Below, piece after piece: positions 1 to 9,677 of a DNA stretch of 64,000 bases. The translations under genes were made by a program, and so were the position numbers. Source of the stretch: Streptomyces sp. NBC_00091 (lineage in GTDB: Bacteria > Actinomycetota > Actinomycetes > Streptomycetales > Streptomycetaceae); NCBI RefSeq assembly GCF_026343185.1, contig NZ_JAPEMA010000001.1, positions 3,472,001 through 3,536,000 of the forward strand, read 5' to 3'. The notes beneath the pieces are model-generated. The model saw only the letters and a program-made list of their open reading frames with translations. It was not told the origin of the DNA and searched no databases. The stretch's first letter is position 1, and each line of letters starts with the position of its first letter.

Positions 1-566
1 ACGTCCGCGAGGGCCGTACGGGCCTCCGCGAGCTCCTCCAGGCGGCTGACCGTGCGCTCGTGGTCGGCGCCCGGGTTCGGCTGGACCGGGACGAAGTCGG
101 GGTGCGAGGGGTGGCGGCGGCGGGCCGCGGCCAGCTCGGCCGAATCCTCCGGGTACTCGTCGGCGAGGTCGTCGCCCAGGACCGGCTCCAGGCCGACCAG
201 GTCCGCCTGCCGGGGCAGGAAGACCGGGCTGTCCTCACCGAGGCCGGGCAGGCCGCCCAGCAGCGAGGGAGCGTCGGCGGCGTCACGGGCCTCCTGCGCG
301 GCCCAGAAGGCCCGCGCCTCGGCCAGCTCGCGCTCGCGCTCCTCGGCGAGGGCTTCGGCCACGGCGGCTCGTATCTCGGCGGCGGGGGACTGCACCGCGC
401 TGCGGGCGTGCGGAACGGTCGCGGCGCGCGGGTGGGCCGACACCGCCAGCTCACCACGCAGGGCGGTGACCTGCTTGCGCAGTCCGTGTACGGCGTGCAG
501 CGCAGCAGCGCCCACGGCCGTGGCAGCGGCCGTGGTCAGCAGCAGGGCAAGAGACATGGCGCTCAC
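1..566 (-). CDS. Membrane-anchored hypothetical protein, C-terminus off the window
   Basis: Not assigned to a family. Translation runs leftward and leaves the window, so only about 188 N-terminal residues are visible. The GTG at 566 is preferred because AGGAG lies 7 nt upstream; an in-frame ATG at 557 is the alternative. The protein opens with one hydrophobic segment (SLALLLTTAAATAVGAAAL), which is either a signal anchor or a signal peptide. A long Ala/Glu/Arg-rich stretch follows (AEALAEEREREL) and looks helical, possibly coiled-coil. A charged, proline-containing part comes next (DFVPVQPNPGADHER). The layout suggests a membrane-anchored protein, but on which side of the membrane the soluble part lies cannot be decided. 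The next gene is a thiolase in the same orientation about 290 bp upstream. Confidence 0.6.
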   Translation of the reverse strand, partial: MSAMSLALLLTTAAATAVGAAALHAVHGLRKQVTALRGELAVSAHPRAATVPHARSAVQSPAAEIRAAVAEALAEERERELAEARAFWAAQEARDAADAPSLLGGLPGLGEDSPVFLPRQADLVGLEPVLGDDLADEYPEDSAELAAARRRHPSHPDFVPVQPNPGADHERTVSRLEELAEARTALAD

Positions 567-716
567 TGACTAACTCCTGGTTGATTCGATCCCCCGACTT
601 CCTACATCAGCTTGTCCTGTGCTGTGAATGGCGTGCAGTGCATTACGTCATGAATTGGACAGGTCTTTCGTCCTTGCGGATCAAGGGGGATGGCGTCTGA
701 CCTGGGCAAATACCGA

Positions 717-747
717 TCCCCCAGGACAAAGGTCACATCCTGGGGGA
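717..747. repeat. 10-bp perfect inverted repeat in intergenic gap
   Basis: The arms at 717-726 (TCCCCCAGGA) and 738-747 (TCCTGGGGGA) match perfectly across an 11-nt spacer. They lie about 150 bp upstream of the leftward hypothetical gene and about 115 bp past the thiolase stop. The element could be an operator for the leftward gene or a second hairpin terminator for the thiolase transcript. The rest of the 293-bp gap (567-859) shows nothing else I can support. Confidence 0.4.
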
Positions 748-833
748 GATTCGGTCACAGGTCGGCCGCGACGAGGTTAGATCCGCCGCCAGTACAGCGC
801 ATGGATCTCGAGGATCCCTTGCGGGGCCTGGGG

Positions 834-853
834 GCCGGGCTCGATCGCCCGGC
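834..853 (-). terminator. Candidate terminator of the thiolase gene
   Basis: GCCGGGC (834-840) and GCCCGGC (847-853) pair around a 6-nt loop a few bases beyond the thiolase stop codon. There is no U tract, as is usual for Streptomyces hairpin terminators. Confidence 0.4.
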
Positions 854-859
854 TCCGGC

Positions 860-2080
860 TCAGCTGAGGCGCTCGATCACCATGGCCATGCCCTGACCGC
901 CGCCCACGCACATGGTCTCCAGACCGAACTGCTTGTCGTGGAACTGCAGGCTGTTGATCAGGGTGCCGGTGATCCGGGCACCGGTCATCCCGAACGGGTG
1001 ACCGACGGCGATGGCCCCGCCGTTGACGTTCAGCTTCTCGAGCGGGATCTCCAGGTCGCGGTAGGACGGGATGACCTGGGCCGCGAAAGCCTCGTTGATC
1101 TCGAACAGGTCGATGTCGCCGACGGTCAGGCCGGCCCGCTTCAGGGCCTGCTTGGACGCCTCGACCGGGCCCAGGCCCATGATCTCGGGGGACAGGGCGG
1201 TGACGCCGGTGGAGACGATCCGGGCCAGCGGGGTCAGGCCCAGCTCCCGCGCCTTGGTGTCGCTCATGATGACGAGCGCGGCGGCGCCGTCGTTCAGCGG
1301 GCAGCAGTTGGCGGCCGTGACCAGGCCGTCGGGGCGGAAGACGGGCTTGAGGCCCTGGACGCCCTCGAGGGTGACGCCGGCGCGCGGGCCGTCGTCGGTG
1401 GAGACGACCGTGCCGTCCGGGGTGGTGACCGGGGTGATCTCGCGGGCCCAGAAGCCGTTCTTGATGGCCTCCTCGGCCAGGTTCTGGGAGCGGACGCCGA
1501 ACTCGTCCATGTCGCGCCGGGTCACGCCCTTGAGGCGGGCCAGGTTCTCGGCGGTCTGCCCCATCGCGATGTACGCGTCCGGGACCAGGCCGTCCTCGCG
1601 CGGGTCGTGCCAGTCCGTGCCCTCCTGGGCGGCGCGGGAGGCGGTACGGGCCTCGGCGTCCGCGAAGAGCGGGTTGTGGGTGTCCGGCAGGCCGTCCGAG
1701 GAGCCCTTGATGAACCGGGAGACCGTCTCGACGCCCGCGGAGATGAAGACGTCGCCCTCGCCGGCCTTGATGGCGTGCAGGGCCATGCGGGAGGTCTGGA
1801 GCGAGGAGGAGCAGTAGCGGGTGATCGTGGTGCCCGGCAGGTAGTCCATGCCCATCTGCACGGCGACGATGCGGGCCAGGTTGTGGCCCTGCTCGCCACC
1901 GGGGAGGCCGCAGCCCAGCATCAGGTCGTCGATGTCGCGCGGGTCCAGCCCGGGGACCTTGGCGAGGGCGGCCTGGATGATCGTCGCGGTCAGGTCGTCC
2001 GGGCGGACGTCCTTGAGGGACCCCTTGCCGGCGCGCCCGATGGGAGAGCGGGCGGTGGAAACGATGACGGCTTCGGGCAT
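860..2080 (-). CDS. Acetyl-CoA C-acetyltransferase (thiolase)
   Basis: Thiolase of 406 residues that condenses two acetyl-CoA molecules or cleaves 3-ketoacyl-CoA in the cytoplasm. The signature residues are all present: nucleophilic Cys90 in RYCSSSL, the NEAFA motif, His361 in GHPFGMTGA and Cys391 near the C-terminus in CVGGGQG. The full length fits the family. The ATG at 2080 is chosen because GGAG sits about 7 nt upstream and the protein then begins MPEAVIVSTARSPIGR, the usual thiolase start. An upstream in-frame extension to 2116 has no supporting features. The gene is not coupled to its neighbours, so the exact pathway (PHB, ethylmalonyl-CoA, beta-oxidation) cannot be told from context. 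GHPFGMTGA differs slightly from the commoner GHPIGASGA but keeps the catalytic His. Confidence 0.93.
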   Translation of the reverse strand: MPEAVIVSTARSPIGRAGKGSLKDVRPDDLTATIIQAALAKVPGLDPRDIDDLMLGCGLPGGEQGHNLARIVAVQMGMDYLPGTTITRYCSSSLQTSRMALHAIKAGEGDVFISAGVETVSRFIKGSSDGLPDTHNPLFADAEARTASRAAQEGTDWHDPREDGLVPDAYIAMGQTAENLARLKGVTRRDMDEFGVRSQNLAEEAIKNGFWAREITPVTTPDGTVVSTDDGPRAGVTLEGVQGLKPVFRPDGLVTAANCCPLNDGAAALVIMSDTKARELGLTPLARIVSTGVTALSPEIMGLGPVEASKQALKRAGLTVGDIDLFEINEAFAAQVIPSYRDLEIPLEKLNVNGGAIAVGHPFGMTGARITGTLINSLQFHDKQFGLETMCVGGGQGMAMVIERLS

Positions 2081-2285
2081 CGGGACTCCAAGGGGTGCGT
2101 CGTTGCGGGACCGCAAGCGAAGTTACCGCCCCGTACGGTCGAGGTCACCGGCCTCGGCATGTGATGCCGGTCGCTCTGCCGGCCCGCCCCGAGCCTCCCG
2201 GTACGTAGAACGCGCCCCGGCAGCCCCCTATGCCGCCGATCCCGGGGGGCCGGCCAGAGGGCTCTTCACCCCGCCCCGCCCTTCC

Positions 2286-2356
2286 TCCGTTCCCCGGACC
2301 CTCCCCCAGACTCCGTCCGGGGGGACCCCCAGCCTCAAACGCCGGCGGGGCTGGAT
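2286..2356. repeat. Half copy of interspersed palindromic element (family 1, copy A)
   Basis: In the 313-bp gap between the thiolase and the SGNH hydrolase, 2334-2355 carries the TCAAACGCCGG...GGCTGGA core found as the left arm of the complete copies near 5.3 kb and 12.35 kb. It is preceded by the same GC-rich lead-in (CCCGCCC...CCCCGGACC). The matching right arm is missing, since the SGNH stop codon at 2394 follows within 40 bp. The element lies just past the 3' end of the leftward SGNH gene, where it could act as a transcript-end hairpin remnant. Nothing else is visible in the gap. Confidence 0.6.
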
Positions 2357-2393
2357 TGTGGCTGAGCCGCACTCGAAAGCGCCTCCAGGCGGC

Positions 2394-3398
2394 CTAGGCC
2401 TGGGGGGCCGCCGGTTCCGGGACGGGGGGCGCCGGGAGGCGCCGGCGGCGGCGGTGCTTGAGCAGGGCCCACGGCCCCCGGGCCGCCGTGACCTCCGTAC
2501 CCGCCTCGCCCGCGGCGGCGGACGCCGCCTTGGCCACCAGCAGCATGTCCTCGTCCCGCGAGACGTCCAGCCGGTCCGACCCCGGCCACAGGCCCAGCGC
2601 CGCGCACAGCGTCGGCAGCACGGCCATGGCGGCGGTCGCGTACCCCTCCGCCGAAGGGTGGTAGGAGTCCGGGCCGAACATCTCGCGCGGGTTCGCCGCG
2701 AACTCCGGGCCCAGCAGGTCCCCCATCGAGAGCGTGCGCGCCCCCAGCGCGACCACGCCGATCGTCTGCGCCGCGGCCAGCTGCCGCGAGACCCGGCGGG
2801 CCATCCACCGCAGCGGCTGGTAGACCGGCTCGATGGTGCCCAGGTCGGGACAGGTGCCGACCACCACCTCGCAGCCCGCGAGCCGCAGCCGCCGTACCGC
2901 CGCCGTCAGCAGCCGCACCGACTGGGTCAGCGGCATCCGCCGCGTCACGTCGTTCGCGCCGATGATGATCACGCAGACGTCCGGCGGCGGCGCGTCCCCC
3001 TCCAGGAGCAGCGACACCTGGCGGTCGAGGTCGTCCGACATGGCCCCGGACTGCGCCACGTTGCGCAGCTCCACCGGTCTCTCGGCCACCGCCGCCAGCC
3101 CGGAGGCCAGCAGCGCGCCCGGAGTCTGGCGGGCCCGCCGTACGCCCAGCCCCGCCGCCGTGGAGTCGCCCAGCATGCCCATCCGCAGCGGACCCGGGCT
3201 CAGCTCCGGCCCGCCGAACTCGCTCCCGTACAGGCCGTCGGCGCGCGGCGGATCCCCGAGCCCGTTGCCCACGGTGCGCTTGGCGAACTGGACCTCCGCC
3301 AGCACCAGCCCCACCGCGGCGACCCCGACCAGCCCGAGCCCGCCCCCGCCGTACGCTGCCCCCGCCGCGATCCGGCGGGCCGTCCTCGCCCTGGACAC
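2394..3398 (-). CDS. Membrane-anchored or secreted SGNH/GDSL hydrolase
   Basis: SGNH-fold esterase/lipase-like hydrolase of 334 residues. Block I is GDSTAAG with nucleophile Ser79, block III is GAND near residue 148, and block V is DSYHPSAEGY near residue 247 with the catalytic Asp and His. A Gly/Val-rich hydrophobic segment at about residues 12-34 suggests a signal anchor, so the active domain is probably extracytoplasmic. The C-terminus is basic and Pro-rich. The GTG start at 3398 has GGAGGAGG 8 nt upstream. The gene is divergent from the cystathionine beta-synthase gene across 125 bp, which must hold both promoters. Substrate unknown; acyl groups on envelope lipids or glycans are possible. 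Confidence 0.88.
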   Translation of the reverse strand: MSRARTARRIAAGAAYGGGGLGLVGVAAVGLVLAEVQFAKRTVGNGLGDPPRADGLYGSEFGGPELSPGPLRMGMLGDSTAAGLGVRRARQTPGALLASGLAAVAERPVELRNVAQSGAMSDDLDRQVSLLLEGDAPPPDVCVIIIGANDVTRRMPLTQSVRLLTAAVRRLRLAGCEVVVGTCPDLGTIEPVYQPLRWMARRVSRQLAAAQTIGVVALGARTLSMGDLLGPEFAANPREMFGPDSYHPSAEGYATAAMAVLPTLCAALGLWPGSDRLDVSRDEDMLLVAKAASAAAGEAGTEVTAARGPWALLKHRRRRRLPAPPVPEPAAPQA

Positions 3399-3523
3399 CC
3401 TTCGAGCCTCCTCCTGCGTCGTGTTGACCTACCTGCCCCGTACTGCCGGTCGGCCAATCCCTTTCCGCATACTCTGGCCGGACCTCCCGGAGAACCCGTG
3501 GAGTCCCCTTCTTGGAGAACATG

Positions 3524-4906
<1,383 letters not shown>

Positions 4907-5229
4907 CCGACGGCACGGGCCGGATCCTGCCGGTCGCGCAAACGGTACGGGGCCGACACGTGGCGGCAGCACCGGCTTAACACGGCTCCGGCACAGTGGT
5001 GGTTGTCGGCAGGGGGCCCGGGAGACCGGGAAACCCGGCCGGCACCACGCACGGCGTCCGCGCAACCTCCGGAGCGGCTCCCGGACCGCACGGACGCCAA
5101 GGACGCGGACGGCCCTGACCCGGCCCGTGTCCCAGGCGGGGACCGCCGTCGTCCCGCCCCCCGGCCCGCCGGGGGTGCCGGCGGCCCCCGCCCTTCAGCT
5201 CCGCCTGGCCCCGCAGCCCGCGCCCGGCC
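4907..5229. other. Gene-free stretch after cbs
   Basis: No credible gene or RNA is visible here. The stretch is very GC-rich, and its codon pattern does not match real genes on either strand despite long open frames. The cbs transcript presumably ends in it. The second half of the 768-bp gap holds the palindromic elements listed separately. Confidence 0.5.
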
Positions 5230-5445
5230 GGCGCCGCTGCGCGGTCTGCTCCCCGCCCCGCCCTTCGCCCGCTCCCCGGGGCTCCGCCCCGGACCCCGCG
5301 CCTCAAGCGCCGGCGAGGCTGGAAGATCCAGCCCCGTCGGCGCTTGAGGCGCAGGTCCGGGCAGCGCCCTGGGGGCACCTCCCAGCGGTAGCTGGGGGAG
5401 GAACGGGCGAAGGGCGGGTAGGGGACTGCCCCGCGCAGCGGCCAA
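5230..5445. repeat. Large palindromic intergenic element (family 1, copy B)
   Basis: Nested imperfect palindrome of about 215 bp. The core hairpin has arms at 5301-5322 and 5328-5349 (CCTCAAGCGCCGG... and ...CCGGCGCTTGAGG outer ends), 22 bp with two positions that can wobble in RNA and a 5-nt loop. Further out, 5257-5271 (CCCGCCCTTCGCCCG) pairs perfectly with 5403-5417. Beyond that, GC-rich flanks around 5230-5255 and 5415-5445 are again roughly complementary. It shares its core with the copies at 2.3 kb and 12.35 kb. It lies between cbs and the RpiR regulator, where it may end cbs transcription. No coding content. Confidence 0.75.
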
Positions 5446-5500
5446 CCCCCGCAGACGGGCAACCGACCCCAGCCCGGGCCCGCGGCCGCCGCCCCGGGTC

Positions 5501-5583
5501 CGACGGACGGAGTCCGGCGCAGCGCCGCGAAGCCGGAGAGGCGCCCCGGCGCCGAGCCGCGCGAGCGGCGCGTCGGGAAAGGG
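5501..5583 (+). repeat. 83-bp interspersed repeat (family 2, copy 1)
   Basis: The 83 bases align without gaps, at roughly 85 percent identity by eye, to the reverse complement of 28305-28387. The shared core includes GGAGTCCGGCGCAGCG and AGGCGCCCCGGCGCCGAG. Several internal palindromes are visible (GGCGCCCCGGCGCC; CCGCGCGAGCGG). It lies about 90 bp upstream of the RpiR regulator start. No flanking direct repeat was seen at this copy. Confidence 0.65.
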
Positions 5584-5605
5584 GACGCGGGCACGGCTTG
5601 CCCCG

Positions 5606-5651
5606 CTGCATAGACACATGCAGAGTGCACGGTGACTGAATAATCTCACCG
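5606..5651 (+). promoter_or_regulatory. Two dyads upstream of the RpiR regulator, candidate operator
   Basis: CTGCAT (5606-5611) and ATGCAG (5618-5623) form a 6-bp inverted repeat. CGGTGA (5630-5635) and TCACCG (5646-5651) form another around CTGAATAATC. Both lie 24-70 bp upstream of the regulator start, where an autoregulatory site would be expected. RpiR-type proteins bind such dyads; assignment to this protein is inference. Confidence 0.35.
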
Positions 5652-5674
5652 GGGACGGGACGGAGGGGACGGCC

Positions 5675-6517
5675 ATGAACGACAGCCCGGCCGCACGGCT
5701 GCAGCAGCTGTTCGAGGGACACCGGCTGACGCCGACCCAGCGGCGGATCGCGCACTGCATGGTGCGCGGCGCGGCGGAGGTGCCCTTCCTGTCGAGCGTG
5801 GAACTCGCCGAGCTGGCCGGGGTGAGCCAGCCCTCGGTGACCCGGTTCGCCGTGGCCCTGGGGTTCGACGGGTACCCGGCGCTGCGGCGGCACCTGCGCG
5901 AGGTGGCTCCGGCCGGGCGGCCGGAGCCCGCGCAGCAGGACGCGTACAACGAGTACCAGCAGGCCGTCCAGGGCGAGATCGAGAACCTGCGCAGGCTCTC
6001 GGCGATGCTCGCGGATCCGGCGCCGGTCGAGGAGGCGGGCCGGCTGCTCGCGGCCTCGGCCCCGCTGCCGGTGCTGGGGCTGCGGGCGGCGTCCTCGCAG
6101 GCGCGCGGGTTCGCGTACTTCGCCGCCAAGGTGCACCCGGACGTACGGCTCCTCGACGAGGGCGGCTCCATGCTCGCCGACCGGATCGACGCGGCGGCCG
6201 CCGCCGGGGCCTCGGCGCTGCTGTGCTTCGCGCTGCCGCGCCACCCCCGCGAGGTGGTGGAGGCCCTGGACCACGCGCGGGCGGCCGGGCTGACGGCGGT
6301 GACGGTCGCCGACTCGGCCTTCGCACCCGTCGCCCGGCACTCGGACCTGCTGATCCCGGCGCCGGTCGGTACCGGGCTGGCCTTCGACACGGCGTGCGCG
6401 CCGATGCTGCTGGGCCGGGTGCTGCTGGAGGCGATGGCGGACGCGCTGCCGGACGCGCAGGCGCGGCTGGAGTCCTTCGACGCGCGGGCCGCGGCGCGCG
6501 GGCTGTTCGTCGAGTAG
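5675..6517 (+). CDS. MurR/RpiR-family transcriptional regulator (HTH + SIS)
   Basis: Cytoplasmic DNA-binding regulator of 280 residues. The N-terminal HTH_6 domain covers about residues 6-80 (LTPTQRRIAHCMV; ELAELAGVSQPSVTRFAVAL is the recognition region). A SIS domain follows at about 100-245 and should bind a phosphosugar or related small ligand. The ATG at 5675 has GGAGGGG ahead of it. The gene converges on a fold-III PLP decarboxylase 13 bp away and lies upstream of the hut operon, so control of either is plausible. Dyads in its own leader suggest autoregulation. The ligand is unknown; the family often senses amino sugars, but some members act in amino-acid catabolism. Confidence 0.88.
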   Translation: MNDSPAARLQQLFEGHRLTPTQRRIAHCMVRGAAEVPFLSSVELAELAGVSQPSVTRFAVALGFDGYPALRRHLREVAPAGRPEPAQQDAYNEYQQAVQGEIENLRRLSAMLADPAPVEEAGRLLAASAPLPVLGLRAASSQARGFAYFAAKVHPDVRLLDEGGSMLADRIDAAAAAGASALLCFALPRHPREVVEALDHARAAGLTAVTVADSAFAPVARHSDLLIPAPVGTGLAFDTACAPMLLGRVLLEAMADALPDAQARLESFDARAAARGLFVE

Positions 6518-6530
6518 GCCGGCCGGGGCC

Positions 6531-7943
6531 CTACAGCAGCGCGTCCCCGAACGCGCCGCCCGCCTCCGCGACGATCTCCGCGAGGGACTGCGCCGGGCGC
6601 GCCAGGGCGAAGCGGATCGCGCCGCCCGGGCCGTCGGCCGTGAAGCCGTGGACGGCCGGGCGGGGGAGGCTGTTGTAGCCGTAGTGGGCCGTGAAGAAGT
6701 ACGCGCCCGTGTCCGGGACGGCGATCACGTCGCCCGGGGCCAGCTCCGGCAGCTCCCGGGCGGTGGCCAGCAGGTCCCCCGCGAAGCAGGCCGGGCCCGC
6801 GATGTCCTGCGCCACCGGGACGCCGGTCCGCGGGGCGCCCTTGGCGTCGTACGCGAGGATCCGCAGCGGCCAGGCCGCCGGGGCGTACACGGTGCGGGTG
6901 GCCAGCTGGACTCCCGCGTGGGTCAGGGCGATGGGCCGGCCCCCGGTGACCTTCGTGTACTCGACCCGGGCCAGCACGAGCCCGTGCTTGGCCAGCAGGG
7001 ACCGGCCGAACTCGGTGACCAGCCCGTACGAGCCGTCGAAGAGCGCCGGCGCCGCCGCGCGCAGGGCGTCGACGTACGCGGCCCAGCCGGGGGTGTGCTC
7101 GTCCGAGGTGAAGTTCACCGGCAGCCCGCCGCCGATGTCGAGGGTGTCGATCCGCCGCTCCCCGGCCGCCGCGTTGATCTCCTCGGCGAGCGCGTGCAGC
7201 TCCCGCACCCCCTCCGCGATCAGGGACAGCGGCACTCCCTGCGAGCCCGAGTGGGTGTGCAGCCGGGTCAGCCACGGCCGCTCCAGGAAGTCCCGTACGA
7301 GCCGCTCGCGGGCCCCCGGGTCGCGCAGCGGGAAGCCGAACTTGGAGGTGGCGGTGGCCGTGGACAGGGCGTCGATGGCCCCGGCGCCCGTCTGGGGGTT
7401 GATCCGCAGCCCGAGCGGGGAGCGGGTGGGGGCCGCGGCCACCAGGGCGTCGAGGCGCTCCAGCTCCTGCCGGTTGTCGGCGTTGACCGCGATCCCCAGG
7501 GCCAGTGCCTCGCGCAGCTCCGCCGGCGTCTTCGCGGGGGAGTCCAGTACCGTCCGCTCCGCCGGGACCCCGGCGGCCCGGGCCAGCGCCAGCTCGCCCG
7601 GGCTGGCCACCTCGCAGCCGATCCCGGCGCCGGCGAGCAGCCGCAGGACGGGGACGAGCGGGGCGGCCTTCACCGCGAAGGTGTGCAGGACCGGCGTGCC
7701 GGGCGCCACCGCGGCCGCGAACGCGTCCGCCAGGGCGGCGGCGGAGGCGCGGATCCCGGCCACGTCCAGCAGACAGACCACCGGCTCGCGGTCCAGCAGT
7801 CCCTGCCCGACGGCGGCGCGTACGGCCTGGTCACGCAGGGCGGAGGGGTCGTGCGCGTGCGTCACCGTGTGCGTCTCGGCAGCCATGTCCGCCATCCCAT
7901 CATCAGGCCGACCCGCCCGCAGCTGTTGACTGGAACTATTCAT
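6531..7943 (-). CDS. Fold-type III PLP-dependent decarboxylase, diaminopimelate/ornithine decarboxylase-like
   Basis: About 455-470 residues with the alanine-racemase-like TIM barrel followed by a beta domain. The PLP lysine is in HTFAVKAAP, the phosphate/PLP loop includes THSGSQG and DIGGGLPVNF, and the C-terminal half carries ACFAGDLLA (the position of the CESGD cysteine in LysA) and GAYFFTAHYGYNSLPRP. The changed active-site segment makes it unlikely to be the housekeeping lysA, and the substrate is uncertain. Starts are ambiguous: ATG 7943 gives an extra 16 residues and would place the start inside the hutU promoter; ATG 7895 is as likely. It is divergent from hutU and convergent with the RpiR gene, suggesting an amino-acid catabolic role. 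Confidence 0.8.
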   Translation of the reverse strand: MNSSSQQLRAGRPDDGMADMAAETHTVTHAHDPSALRDQAVRAAVGQGLLDREPVVCLLDVAGIRASAAALADAFAAAVAPGTPVLHTFAVKAAPLVPVLRLLAGAGIGCEVASPGELALARAAGVPAERTVLDSPAKTPAELREALALGIAVNADNRQELERLDALVAAAPTRSPLGLRINPQTGAGAIDALSTATATSKFGFPLRDPGARERLVRDFLERPWLTRLHTHSGSQGVPLSLIAEGVRELHALAEEINAAAGERRIDTLDIGGGLPVNFTSDEHTPGWAAYVDALRAAAPALFDGSYGLVTEFGRSLLAKHGLVLARVEYTKVTGGRPIALTHAGVQLATRTVYAPAAWPLRILAYDAKGAPRTGVPVAQDIAGPACFAGDLLATARELPELAPGDVIAVPDTGAYFFTAHYGYNSLPRPAVHGFTADGPGGAIRFALARPAQSLAEIVAEAGGAFGDALL

Positions 7944-7960
7944 GCCGCCAGGATGTGAAT
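7926..7960 (+). promoter_or_regulatory. Candidate hutU promoter with overlapping dyad
   Basis: TTGACT (7926-7931) and CAGGAT (7949-7954) are spaced 17 bp, upstream of hutU and its GGAGGAGG ribosome site. ATTCA (7938-7942) and TGAAT (7956-7960) form an inverted repeat over the -10 element, a suitable place for a repressor. The region also serves the divergent decarboxylase gene. Confidence 0.4.
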
Positions 7961-7991
7961 GGATTGACCAACACCGGAGGAGGCACCCGCC

Positions 7992-9677
7992 ATGTCAGGA
8001 CCCCGCCCCGTACGGGCCGCGCGAGGCACCGAGCTCAGCACCCTGGGATGGCAGCAGGAGGCCGCCCTCCGGATGCTCCAGAACAACCTCGACCCCGAGG
8101 TCGCCGAGCACCCCGACAAGCTCGTCGTCTACGGCGGCACCGGCAAGGCCGCGCGCGACTGGCGCTCGTACGACGCGATGGTGCGCACCCTCCAGACCCT
8201 CAAGCAGGACGAGACCATGCTGGTCCAGTCCGGCCGCCCGGTCGGCGTGATGCAGACCCACGAGTGGGCGCCGCGCGTCCTGCTCGCCAACTCCAACCTG
8301 GTGGGCGACTGGGCCAACTGGGAGGAGTTCCGCCGCCTGGAGAACCTGGGCCTGACCATGTACGGCCAGATGACGGCCGGCTCCTGGATCTACATCGGCA
8401 CCCAGGGCATCCTCCAGGGCACCTACGAGACCTTCGCCGCGGTCGCCGCAAAGCTGCATTCAATTGGTAAGGGAGGGGTCAACGGGACCCTGGCCGGCAC
8501 CATCACCCTCACCGCCGGCCTCGGCGGCATGGGCGGCGCCCAGCCGCTGGCCGTGACGATGAACGACGGCGTCGCCATCTGTATCGACGTCGACCCGCGC
8601 GCCATCGAGCGCCGCATCGAGCACCGCTACCTGGACGTGAAGGCCGACAACCTCCGCCACGCCCTCCAGCTGGCCACCGAGGCCCGCGACGCCCGCAAGC
8701 CGCTCTCCATCGGCCTCCTCGGCAACGCCGCCGAGCTGCTCCCGCAGATGCTGGCCGAGGGCGCCCCGATCGACATCGTCACCGACCAGACGAGCGCCCA
8801 CGACCCGCTCGCCTACCTCCCCGTCGGCGTCGACTTCGAGGACATGGCCTCCTACGCCGCCAAGGACCCGGCCGGCTTCACCACCCGCGCCCGCGAGTCC
8901 ATGGCCACGCACGTCGAGGCCATGGTCGGCTTCATGGACGCCGGCGCCGAGGTCTTCGACTACGGCAACTCCATCCGCGGCGAGGCCCAGCTGGCCGGCT
9001 ACGACCGCGCCTTCGCCTTCCCCGGCTTCGTCCCCGCCTACATCCGCCCGCTGTTCTGCGAGGGCAAGGGCCCCTTCCGCTGGGCCGCCCTGTCCGGCGA
9101 GGCCTCGGACATCCACAAGACCGACAAGGCCATGCTGGAACTCTTCCCCGAGAACGAGTCCCTGCACCGCTGGATCAAGATGGCCGGCGAGCGCGTCCAC
9201 TTCCAGGGCCTGCCCGCCCGCATCTGCTGGCTCGGCTACGGCGAGCGCGACAAGGCCGGCGAGCGCTTCAACGAGATGGTCGCCGACGGCACCCTCGCCG
9301 CCCCCCTGGTCATCGGCCGCGACCACCTGGACTGCGGCTCGGTGGCCTCCCCGTACCGCGAGACCGAGGCCATGCTCGACGGCTCCGACGCGATCGCCGA
9401 CTGGCCGCTGCTCAACGCCATGGTCAACGTGGCCTCCGGCGCCTCCTGGGTGTCCATCCACCACGGTGGCGGCGTCGGCATGGGCCGCTCGATCCACGCG
9501 GGCCAGGTCACCGTCGCCGACGGCACCCCGCTGGCCGGCGAGAAGATCCGCCGCGTCCTCACCAACGACCCCGGCATGGGCGTCATCCGCCACGTCGACG
9601 CCGGCTACGACATCGCCGAGACGGTCGCCGACGAGCGCGGCGTCCGCGTCCCCATGCGTGAGGGTGACTCCGCGTGA
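7992..9677 (+). CDS. hutU: Urocanate hydratase (urocanase)
   Basis: NAD+-dependent enzyme of 561 residues converting urocanate to 4-imidazolone-5-propionate, the second step of histidine degradation. The family-typical opening ([11 protein letters not shown]), the Rossmann glycine motif [14 protein letters not shown] and the conserved C-terminal [13 protein letters not shown] are all present, and the length fits. The ATG at 7992 follows GGAGGAGG. It is the first gene of a tight operon, overlapping the M20 gene by 4 nt. One oddity: residues 155-164 ([10 protein letters not shown]), between the helix AAVAAK and [12 protein letters not shown], look inserted compared with the form I remember from other Streptomyces and use unusually AT-rich codons. 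hutH is not in this window. Confidence 0.95.
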   Translation: MSGPRPVRAARGTELSTLGWQQEAALRMLQNNLDPEVAEHPDKLVVYGGTGKAARDWRSYDAMVRTLQTLKQDETMLVQSGRPVGVMQTHEWAPRVLLANSNLVGDWANWEEFRRLENLGLTMYGQMTAGSWIYIGTQGILQGTYETFAAVAAKLHSIGKGGVNGTLAGTITLTAGLGGMGGAQPLAVTMNDGVAICIDVDPRAIERRIEHRYLDVKADNLRHALQLATEARDARKPLSIGLLGNAAELLPQMLAEGAPIDIVTDQTSAHDPLAYLPVGVDFEDMASYAAKDPAGFTTRARESMATHVEAMVGFMDAGAEVFDYGNSIRGEAQLAGYDRAFAFPGFVPAYIRPLFCEGKGPFRWAALSGEASDIHKTDKAMLELFPENESLHRWIKMAGERVHFQGLPARICWLGYGERDKAGERFNEMVADGTLAAPLVIGRDHLDCGSVASPYRETEAMLDGSDAIADWPLLNAMVNVASGASWVSIHHGGGVGMGRSIHAGQVTVADGTPLAGEKIRRVLTNDPGMGVIRHVDAGYDIAETVADERGVRVPMREGDSA

